The translations under genes were made by a program, and so were the position numbers. A stretch of DNA of 64,000 nt from Actinia tenebrosa (Eukaryota > Cnidaria > Anthozoa > Actiniaria > Actiniidae), in contig NW_022261837.1 of NCBI RefSeq assembly GCF_009602425.1, forward strand, positions 458,498 to 522,497, given 5' to 3'. Shown piece after piece: positions 26,101-32,800 of this stretch (position 1 is the stretch's first letter; each line of letters starts with the position of its first letter). Under the pieces are notes generated by a model. The model worked only from the letters and a program-made list of their open reading frames with translations, made no database searches and was not told the DNA's origin.

Positions 26101-27893
26101 TGAGTCCACTCAGGGGCACCAACCTATTACGAGTCATTCACATGTTTACTTTTTCCCCAGGCAAGATAGGTGATCGGCCAAGTGGCATTTACCCTCAACC
26201 CGATACAACCGAATTTCCGACAGAAGATCGATTACTCATCGCCATGGAAAGAGTCACCGTATTGTTTGACCGGTAATCGATAAACAACTGTTTCTTATAG
26301 TGCTTTATAATTTCGCTACAACTAACATATTTCACCGCGTGCGTCCGCGTGACTTGATAATGATGTAATATTGTTTGACGTCGCTGCTAGGATACGAAAG
26401 GGATTTCCTTCAGAAGCACAAATCGTAGCGCGTGTTCTTCCTCGCTTGCTTCTCGACTTCTTTCCCGCACAAGAAATCATGAACAAAGTTATTGGAGAGT
26501 TTTTATCAAGTCAGCAGCCGTACCCTGAACTCATGGCAGAGGTACTTTTTAAGGTATGTTGCTTGTGGGCCGAGTATGAGTCTATGTAGAACGCCACAGT
26601 TTTACCTTTTAAAAATCCCTAAACTCAAGATAATAAAATATATTGCTTATGCTTATTTAATTTCAACTGAAGGAACTACCGATGTTAAATATAGGTACTT
26701 TACCTTTACCTTTTTTGTATGGCGGTGGAGGGCCCAGTATAAATTCTGTAGAACACCACAGCTTTGCTCAAAGATTGATCCGAGGATTTAAAGTCATTAG
26801 GCTAAAGATTTATATCTTTTACATAGGTATTTGAGGGACTTCACAGCCAAGGACAGAATGTGGAAGTGAGAGACTGGGTCGTACTCTCTTTAGCCAGTTT
26901 TATTCAAAGGTATTTATTTGATTTCTTAATCAATAACATTACGTTATTGATACTTATTGGTTGCATAATGGTGCTGTGTTTTGCGTTGACTGAAGTGTGC
27001 CTAATACCTTTTAAAAAGCATTGATTTTTTAATTAACCATACTTCAACTAATGATTTTCACCACTGTTTGTTGCAGAACACCTCTTTCAATGGCTATTTG
27101 GAGTCTAACGTGCTTTTTTATTAGTGCTTCGACCAACAAATGGATCAGAGCATTGTATCCTTTTATGCACCGGGATAATGCTTTATTATTCAGTATATGC
27201 ATTCAAGTGATACAAAAAAATAGTTTTTGTGAAATCCAAAACGTTTGCAGCCGCGATGCATGCAATACCAGGCAGTACACAGACACTTTTAGTCTTTGCA
27301 CTCGAAAAAGATAATAAAACAAACTACTGATCAATCTTATGTAGTCGTATTTCTTAACCATTATTCAAGATTCCCACACATATTGGGACGAATAAATCAA
27401 TTAGAAGAAATCGACCACAAATATTTCTGTGCTGCTGCAATTGACTTTTACACCAATCAGGTCAGTAAAGTAAGAATCTTTCATGTAATAATAGAATCAG
27501 TAGAATGACAAGAAATATTGTGCTAATTCACATTACAAGTAAGGCTGCACTTAGGTTGGCGTTTGACCGCGTTCTTGTATTAGTTATACCAGCTCTCGCC
27601 ATGAGTTTCCTGTGACCCGGTTACAGAGCATCTCACTAAAACACGGGACTGCATGGTTTGAGCTCAACCCTACCACCTCTAAGACACTGGTAAAGTTTTT
27701 TTTAATCTATAATATACCATGTCTAACTTGTCAAATATTGTTGTATGTTTTGCAGAATCTTGATGAAACACAAAAACAATTCTTCCTGTCGACGTTCAAG
27801 TCAGTCGCTACACCCGGCTCGGCCTACAATCAGNTGATTACCAGCTGTGAAACACAGCCATTTTTAAGTGAAATGATTAAGATTCAACAATGA
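1..27893 (+). CDS. HTT: Huntingtin, 5'-partial, 65 exons
   Basis: This is a very large alpha-solenoid scaffold protein of HEAT repeats; in animals it works with HAP40 in vesicle transport, autophagy and cilia. I read 65 exons with GT-AG borders. Their lengths sum to 8,976 nt, exactly 2,992 codons including TGA at 27891-27893, and every phase joins. Human HTT is about 3,140 residues, so only about the first 130 residues (with the possible polyQ region) lie left of the window. Identity to human is clear along the whole chain, for example ELYKEIKK and LIRPQKCR near the start, [21 protein letters not shown] and [17 protein letters not shown]-like text in the middle, then [29 protein letters not shown] and [14 protein letters not shown]-like text near the end. 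Single N bases fall in exons 6, 17 and 65 but keep frame. Exon coordinates are given in the part entries. Recognition is based on remembered human protein, not on a search. Confidence 0.98.
472..932. mobile_element. MITE-like element in HTT intron 2
   Basis: The ends form an inverted repeat of about 22 bp: taccgtatttactcgaatag on the left and ctattcaagtaaatatggta on the right, with two or three mismatches. The interior repeats degenerate blocks of the type aataaacgcc and gaataaac, which look like internal copies of the end sequence. No coding capacity is present and the clean length (about 460 bp) fits a non-autonomous DNA transposon. Target-site duplication is not clear, so the family is unassigned. 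Confidence 0.7.
1333..1397. other. Assembly gap (65 N)
   Basis: Sixty-five undetermined bases in the HTT intron between exons 3 and 4. Coding phase across the gap is preserved, so no exon needs to be missing. Confidence 0.99.
2103..2427 (+). repeat. Possible retroposon tail ending in (GTT)n
   Basis: The stretch ends in taaataaacacgatt followed by seven or so GTT triplets at about 2403-2424. A short A/T-rich end followed by a trinucleotide run is typical of the 3' end of some LINE or SINE copies. No reverse-transcriptase sequence is visible, so this could also be only a microsatellite; low confidence. Confidence 0.3.
3041..3109 (+). repeat. Dispersed 68-bp repeat, copy A
   Basis: This segment in HTT intron 7 matches 35880-35946 over its whole length at roughly 75 percent identity. 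Shared blocks are ccaagatcca, ctggaat, tctgcttcttattct and tatggatctta-like ends. It is therefore an interspersed repeat of unknown class, not part of the HTT coding sequence. Confidence 0.6.
3348..3996 (+). other. HTT intron 8, no recognised content
   Basis: About 650 bp of intron between exons 8 and 9. I see no repeat, RNA gene or coding signal. Similar unremarkable introns follow exons 16 (7597-8076), 38 (15659-16167) and 51 (21743-22194). Confidence 0.5.
3997..4912 (+). other. HTT: HTT exon 9: acidic disordered loop plus next HEAT helices
   Basis: This 916-nt exon is by far the largest in the gene. Its first 185 or so residues are rich in Ser, Thr, Asp and Glu with almost no hydrophobic pattern (for example [28 protein letters not shown]-like stretches), corresponding in position to the long protease-sensitive disordered loop of human N-HEAT. 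The order returns at [36 protein letters not shown] and [14 protein letters not shown], which match human VHCVRLLSASFLLTG, VRVSVKALALSCVG and DPQVRGATA. Position and composition of the loop are conserved while its sequence is not. Whether it is cleaved or phosphorylated in this animal cannot be told from the DNA. Confidence 0.92.
5811..6076. repeat. (ATGGG/GGTAT)n pentamer satellite in HTT intron 11
   Basis: About 265 bp of G-rich pentamer-based repeats (gggat, ggggt, ggtat) starting 15 bp after the donor of exon 11. The complement gives long artificial His/Pro/Ile reading frames that should not be taken as genes. Runs of three and four G recur every few bases on the coding strand, so the transcript could fold into G-quadruplexes. 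Confidence 0.9.
6682..6717. repeat. 18-bp tandem duplication
   Basis: Two exact copies of gttatattttcataggaa in tandem in the HTT intron after exon 12. Confidence 0.85.
9013..9114. mobile_element. Palindromic repeat family P, copy 1 (HTT intron 19)
   Basis: Inverted arms cgccatgttggttgac (9013-9028) and gtcaaccaaaatggcg (9065-9080) enclose a short loop. To the right follow taacattacatgcacccc and aaagaat. The same arms and the same right flank (taacatacaccccaagaat) recur at 42378-42480, so this is a dispersed palindromic element rather than a chance hairpin. Confidence 0.65.
9720..9850. repeat. Triplet microsatellites in HTT intron 21
   Basis: Runs of (GTC)n at about 9727-9742 and (GAT)n mixed with GGT at about 9765-9850, including a tandem block tgatggtagtggaccga repeated twice. 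Confidence 0.85.
12780..13110. repeat. CAA/CAG-rich low-complexity intron
   Basis: Degenerate ACAACA and CAGCAA triplets fill most of HTT intron 30. It reads as a decayed trinucleotide repeat with no other feature seen. Confidence 0.7.
13458..16740 (+). other. HTT: HTT exons 32-40 (bridge region)
   Basis: Exons lie at 13458-13664, 13759-13915, 14029-14241, 14337-14437, 14556-14659, 14940-15030, 15485-15658, 16168-16244 and 16617-16740. By alignment with human these cover the end of N-HEAT and most of the bridge domain (human about 1685-2091). Recognisable pieces are [16 protein letters not shown] (human THPALVLLWCQILLLV), [18 protein letters not shown] (human CNREIVRRGALILFCDYV) and [20 protein letters not shown] (human [20 protein letters not shown]). 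Conservation is weaker than in the flanking HEAT blocks, as expected for this region. Exon 34 ends in an unusual donor, GTTTGT, chosen because it keeps the phase with exon 35 ([15 protein letters not shown]). Confidence 0.9.
15156..15303. mobile_element. Palindromic MITE in HTT intron 37
   Basis: The element starts gggcccgattgtacgaaggt and ends cttagttcgctccgggccc, an inverted repeat with mismatches. The interior alternates ggataa and ttatcc, including cggataaatcttatccagcg and gttatccgccggatagcgct, so almost the whole 148 bp can fold back on itself. No coding sequence. This is a non-autonomous DNA-transposon type of structure. Confidence 0.8.
16741..17262. repeat. 38-bp minisatellite at the 5' end of HTT intron 40
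   Basis: About 13 copies of a 38-bp unit (gggtaggtttatgggtaggt followed by gatggtggtgcctattgt). The first, diverged copy includes the real 5' splice site (gtaagtacgtttatcggtag), so the array starts exactly at the exon 40 border and each unit carries two GGTAGGT donor-like words. One unit contains an N and another is truncated near 17024. Confidence 0.9.
17610..17805. repeat. (GGTC/AGTC)n tetranucleotide repeat
   Basis: About 195 bp of GGTC and AGTC tetramers with GAGTTGGTC variants in HTT intron 41. The Ser/Val/Arg reading frame through it is an artefact of the repeat. Confidence 0.92.
23037..23080 (-). mobile_element. Fragment of the SINE-like repeat found at 24588-24640
   Basis: The text acggttttgccagtgttttg followed by cgtaccagtggcccg matches accgctttgccagtgttttg followed by cagtggccctgg at 24588-24632. 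It looks like a 5' piece of the same tRNA-like repeat. It is followed by an A-rich run (aaaag units) at 23100-23160. Confidence 0.5.
23535..23651. mobile_element. 117-bp palindromic element in HTT intron 53
   Basis: The ends gttatttaccg and cggtaaataac are inverted copies. Inside, 23556-23581 and 23608-23633 form a perfect 26-bp stem (ggtccggatagggaaaaact on the left, continuing gtgccc) around a 26-nt loop. Near-complete palindromy with no coding capacity points to a foldback MITE. The flank is a (TA)n run, so a target duplication cannot be judged. Confidence 0.8.
24186..24411. repeat. 113-bp tandem duplication in HTT intron 55
   Basis: Two adjacent copies starting acacgactgtggtccttt and ending gtgaagacaaggcta, differing mainly in the T/C-rich stretch. 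The high identity indicates a recent duplication. Confidence 0.9.
24480..24640 (-). mobile_element. tRNA-derived SINE-like element
   Basis: Read on the minus strand, 24598-24584 gives TGGCAAAGCGGTTGG, which fits an RNA polymerase III A box (TRGCNNAGYNGG), and 24541-24531 gives GGTTCGATTCC, an exact B box. The boxes are about 42 nt apart, as in tRNA genes. The surrounding sequence does not fold into a full tRNA by eye, so a SINE head is more likely than a working tRNA. A related fragment lies at 23037-23080. Confidence 0.6.
25163..25294. mobile_element. Palindromic MITE in HTT intron 57
   Basis: The left arm aaattcgcttgagtgaccac (continuing gaaatgaatggct) is matched by the right arm agccattcattt plus ctttcgtggtcgcacaagcg and aattt in inverted order. 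The arms are about 35-40 bp with few mismatches around a 55-bp centre. Confidence 0.8.
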
Positions 27894-27919
27894 TAGGTAC
27901 GTTTATTTAAACAATACTC

Positions 27920-28045
27920 CTTGATCATCATCATCACCATCATCATCGCCAGCATGACCATCAACTTCACTTTCATTTATCATCATCACCATTATCATCA
28001 TCATCATGTCATGGTGATGATGATAATGATAATGATGGTCTTCAC
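27920..28045. repeat. (CAT)n/(ATG)n inverted microsatellite after HTT stop
   Basis: CAT-rich sequence up to about 28009 turns into its complement tcatggtgatgatgataatg, so the 3' UTR or flank of HTT can form a strong hairpin around 28010. Confidence 0.75.
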
Positions 28046-28263
28046 GGTGATGAAAACGACAATTTGTCCGTTTTAGGCGAACTAATATTGAACAATTTAT
28101 TTCTAGATATCTAAAAGCATCAAAAAATCCTCAAAACCGCGTCCCCGTAAAAGTATCAACTACGCATGCCTGGTCAACATAATCACGTGCTAAACCTGGG
28201 TTTAATTTCAATGTGATAACATTTGAATATTTACAATATTGATCATAACATAAAATCGCTTCG

Positions 28264-28309
28264 TGACGTCATTATTGATGACGTAATATCTAGTGGCTTG
28301 GTGACGTAA
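28264..28309. promoter_or_regulatory. Cluster of three CRE/ATF-like sites
   Basis: TGACGTCA at 28264 (a perfect palindromic CRE) and TGACGTAA at 28278 and 28302 lie within 46 bp downstream of HTT. The sites match CREB/ATF/bZIP consensus words. Function is inference; they could be part of an unrecognised repeat. Confidence 0.35.
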
Positions 28310-29313
28310 TTATTAGTTCTGTATTCGCCATATCAAAGTCGAATAAGAATCTTATCGTTATTAACAAAATAGTATATGGTACTTCGAGATGGTACTAAGT
28401 TGAATTAAGGGACTATTTTGGAGTTTTTCATGATGGGTTGTCTGTGGAAATATTGCCCGTGGTGACCTAAGTCTCTGTCTGGAAATCAATGCATTAAGAG
28501 TTTAAAACAAGCAATATTATATTACTAAATTGCATATTTTAGTGCTTTATTAATGTAGTTGGTCATGCTTAAAGTCATGAAACTAGGAGCATTAGTTATT
28601 GCATGCATGAAGTACTGACCCAATATAGATTGTGATGATCCAAATTTTTACGAAAAAGTTTCTAAAAAAGCGAAAGATATTTACGAATTCTTTGATTCAA
28701 ATTCGATGAGAATAAGAGATAAAAGTATTGAAATTACAATTGTACAGTGAATTTGCTGTCAAGTAAGAATTTATTCTAGAGAATATTTGTCATTGATAAA
28801 AATTCAAAAAAAATTATAATGAATAATAAAAAAACGTAGAATTCGCGGGATACTGCTGTGTTGATTGACTACAGGCGCATGTACAAAGAGAGAGATCCAA
28901 ACTCCAATTCCAAGTGATCTCACATCAGCGATTATTCAAAATCTGGTTCTGTTTTAGGGGACAAATTTTCAAAATGGCGTCTCGATTTAGTCCTATAAAA
29001 CAGTTCAACAATGTGCTGCAATTCCAACTCGACCCAGTTTTTTCCCCCTCAACCTCGGGATTGCAAGACATAGTCACGTGAGTGCTACTGGCTCGCAACA
29101 GGATTACTAATGTCATGTCCAAAATCGTTTTCAAAAAAAGCTATTTTTCCCTCATAATCATTTTGATGTCAAGAAGCATTTTCTCGCTTGTTTGCCAACC
29201 AGCACAGCCTTCAGTCAAGGAACCCTTGGGCTGAAATGATTGATATCATATATCAGTACGTGACTGTTAACTTATGCAAAGGGCCACCTAGCTTCAGTTA
29301 AGTACTTTTAAAA

Positions 29314-29599
29314 TACACTTATTTCAATAAAGTTAGTCACCAAAAACCTAGAAAGCTGAGATCACTGAGCATCATGGGAAACTTTTCATATCAAAAAAGC
29401 ATATATATACAAAGCTTTTTTAATACAAACTGCAGCTCGATCATGCTCAGAAGAGGTGAGACTGTAACCGGTAAAAGATTCGCAAGTCCATGAACAGTTA
29501 GTCAAGCAGTTAAACTTGTAAAATGAATTTACCCATAATCCTTGTCGGCCTCAGCTTTATAGCTTTTCAGGTGACCCCGGCTTTATTGAAATAAGTGTA
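29314..29599. mobile_element. MITE with 19-bp perfect ends and AATAAA in each arm
   Basis: The ends tacacttatttcaataaag (29314-29332) and ctttattgaaataagtgta (29581-29599) are exact inverted copies, and similarity extends about 65 bp inward (aaaacctagaaagctgag against ctcagctttatagcttttca). The inner sequence is non-coding. A second, diverged copy lies at about 33275-33417 in the opposite orientation. Each end carries AATAAA reading inward, so the right end offers a poly(A) signal to the lectin gene about 215 bp past its stop. Confidence 0.85.
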
Positions 29600-29800
29600 T
29601 ACTGAACAACGTCGACTTCGAGATAGTCAGCATTAGTAAATGAACGAACCACCAAAGTACAACAAAGTCCTTACCTTTCCCTTTAAGTGACGGAGCATTC
29701 CGTACTTTGAGCAACATGCAAAGAAATAGATAATCTAAAATATTTAAGAATGCAAAGCGATTCAATCGTTCTGTCATCTAGCCACTCTCACGTAAAACCT

Positions 29801-32800
29801 CTAGAGCTTAACATAATATGCTGCATCCTCTTCTTCGATCACATCATCAGAAAAGTCTTCCATTACAGCATTGTTTAGCTGGCAAAAGCTCGGCGAGAAA
29901 CTTGAGTAATAATTGGTGGATTTGCAGTCTTGTGTGTGCAAGCATTGCAAGGCACAGTCCATGTCGGTGAGGGAAGTGACTTCGCTTATCACGTGATTAT
30001 ATAGAGCCACGCCCCTTTTGATTTCAAAAACTCCTTCCCGTGATTTTTCTGGGGGGGAAATGACATAAGAGACCGGTAAATAAGATATATAGCCTAGATA
30101 CAAACTGCTACAGCATCCTATTATCTGGGGGGAAATGACATAAGAGACCGGTAAACAAGATATATAGCCTAGATACAAACTGCTACAGCATCCTATTATC
30201 TGGGGGAAAACGACATAAGAGACCGGTAAACAAGATATATAGCCTAGATACAAACTGCTACAGCATCCTATTATCTGGGGGAAAATGACATAAGAGACCG
30301 GTAAATAAGATATATGGCCTAGATACAAACTGCTACAGCANNNNNNNNNNNNNNNNNNNNNNNNNNNNNNNNNNNNNNNNNNNNNNNNNNNNNNNNNNNN
30401 NNNNNNNNNNNNNNNNNNNNNNNNNNNNNNNNNNNNNNNNNNNNNNNNNNNNNNNNNNNNNNNNNNNNNNNNNNNNNNNNNNNNNNNNNNNNNNNNNNNN
30501 NNNNNNNNNNNNNNNNNNNNNNNNNNNNNNNNNNNNNNNNNNNNNNNNNNNNNNNNNNNNNNNNNNNNNNNNNNNNNNNNNNNNNNNNNNNNNNNNNNNN
30601 NNNNNNNNNNNNNNNNNNNNNNNNNNNNNNNNNNNNNNNNNNNNNNNNNNNNNNNNNNNNNNNNNNNNNNNNNNNNNNNNNNNNNNNNNNNNNNNNNNNN
30701 NNNNNNNNNNNNNNNNNNNNNNNNNNNNNNNNNNNNNNNNNNNNNNNNNNNNNNNNNNNNNNNNNNNNNNNNNNNNNNNNNNNNNNNNNNNNNNNNNNNN
30801 NNNNNNNNNNNNNNNNNNNNNNNNNNNNNNNNNNNNNNNNNNNNNNNNNNNNNNNNNNNNNNNNNNNNNNNNNNNNNNNNNNNNNNNNNNNNNNNNNNNN
30901 NNNNNNNNNNNNNNNNNNNNNNNNNNNNNNNNNNNNNNNNNNNNNNNNNNNNNNNNNNNNNNNNNNNNNNNNNNNNNNNNNNNNNNNNNNNNNNNNNNNN
31001 NNNNNNNNNNNNNNNNNNNNNNNNNNNNNNNNNNNNNNNNNNNNNNNNNNNNNNNNNNNNNNNNNNNNNNNNNNNNNNNNNNNNNNNNNNNNNNNNNNNN
31101 NNNNNNNNNNNNNNNNNNNNNNNNNNNNNNNNNNNNNNNNNNNNNNNNCCGGTAAATAAGATATATGGCCTAGATACAAACTGCTACAGCATCCTATTAT
31201 CTGGGGGAAAACGACATAAGAGACCGGTAAATAAGATATATAGCCTAGATACAAACTGCTACAATATCCTATTATCTTAGCATTTATATTTTTCTTTCCC
31301 AGTTAAAGACGTTTTCCAGTCTTCTTGACCTAAGAGCTCCATTTTATTATCTGATCAACCTTTTTGGACAACTTATGGTTTCCAACTTAGCAAACCAATC
31401 ACCGTTATAAAAGTTTTCCCAGTGGAAATTTTCCGATTTTTTTTTCACCTCGCAGTTCTAGCTAAATTGGGCCCCCTGTGAAATAATAAAGCAAAATTGA
31501 TAATGAAAACTTTTACAGATTACCTTCTTCGCATATATATTCTAAGTTGTTTTCACAACCCAGATCATTCCATTTTCCATTATAACTGCCATAGTCTGTC
31601 ATCTCGACACATTTCTCATCAGGGTTATCGCCATTCGGAATTATCCAGTTTTTATAAACTAAATCCTCACCAGTCACCCAATAGAAATCCACTGGGTTAC
31701 GATGGAGCCCAATCCAAACAGATTTCGATTTGGTAAATGTTTTATAGACAAAGTCGTTCTCTTCAGCGCTACTAAATGTTAGCAGATGTGACCCCTGAGC
31801 CTCGCATCCACGCCTTGCTTCAGACCATGTGCCTTTGTCGTTGAAGAGCTTGTAGCAGGACGCATTAAAAAACACCCATCCAGGAGCACAACCATTGGAA
31901 CCTAATATTAAATGAAAATAGTCTATTGAATGAATATATAATAAAAATAATGCTGATAATGATCACGGTAATGTTGATGATGGTGGTCTTATAGTGCAAC
32001 TACTATAACCGGGGCAATTAGACAGCGAGAACCAATCAAATTTTAGAATAAAAACAAAAATAATCGGATAATCGGACCACCATCATCATCAACAACAACA
32101 ACAGCAGCAGCAGCAGCAGCAGCGCAGCAGCATAATTATTGTCATCAAATAAATTTCTCATAATTGTGAAGAAACCCTTTACGGACTTGTATTGCCTTGT
32201 CCGGTCATATTGATTAACGCGGCTGTAAGGTTCCCGGGTGTAATCAATTCATTTCTTGATGTAACCCTAGTTGACCAGTTGTAACGTGCGTGGTTGTCGC
32301 ATTTACTCAAGCTAGTTAGAAGTCAATATTTTTAGTCGGCAAAGAGACCTATTTATTCAGTTTCGCAACAGATATTCTGTTCTCTTCAGCAGTTCGAATT
32401 CAACTTGCTGAGAAATTACTTTTAATTACATTTTCTGTTTATTGTTTGTGTGTTTACGATAAGATGGAAAAATGGTCTGAAATAATGCAATACCGCATTT
32501 TAAAAGAGGAGATAAATAAGTTTTGCGAAACGTTAGCGAAATATTGGTTCAACAACAGGAAGTTATACGTCCACTTTTACGTGTTATTTACTGACTCACG
32601 AGAATACGAATAGGAGAAAATGCTCAAATACATACACTACCTATTTTAAACATCAGTATTTTCCAAGAAATACTTCGGTTAAACAAGTCTATAGTCGACT
32701 TCCCTAAGCGAACATGGACCTGCTGGTTGGGTTGGATTTTCTTACCTTTGATGAAGATTACTATCACAGTCAATAGTTTAAACGAACAAGTTTTCATCAT

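Larger units (their letters stand above)
17420..27893 (+). other. HTT: HTT exons 41-65 (C-HEAT) and stop codon
   Basis: Exons lie at 17420-17563, 18031-18117, 18202-18343, 18569-18780, 18968-19045, 19481-19577, 19767-19844, 20139-20453, 20909-21000, 21257-21411, 21674-21742, 22195-22387, 22702-22926, 23706-23861, 24107-24178, 24750-24865, 25019-25133, 25362-25507, 25791-25858, 26161-26272, 26391-26553, 26827-26909, 27077-27154, 27370-27460 and 27756-27893. Exon 48 holds the strongest match to human ([17 protein letters not shown] then [16 protein letters not shown]). Exons 54-64 match [21 protein letters not shown]-type text, [52 protein letters not shown] and [14 protein letters not shown]. 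The C-terminus is divergent and ends EMIKIQQ. Confidence 0.96.
27894..29800. other. Intergenic spacer between convergent HTT and lectin genes
   Basis: It contains a CAT/ATG microsatellite with inverted halves (27920-28045), three TGACGT sites (28264-28309) and a MITE at 29314-29599. The first AATAAA downstream of HTT that I find is at 28825-28830; one on the MITE follows at 29326. No gene is seen. Confidence 0.6.

Noticed and set aside
30319-31254. Minus-strand 311-aa frame across the gap
   Set aside because: Mostly undetermined bases, and the visible ends are the 75-bp array read in its open frame.
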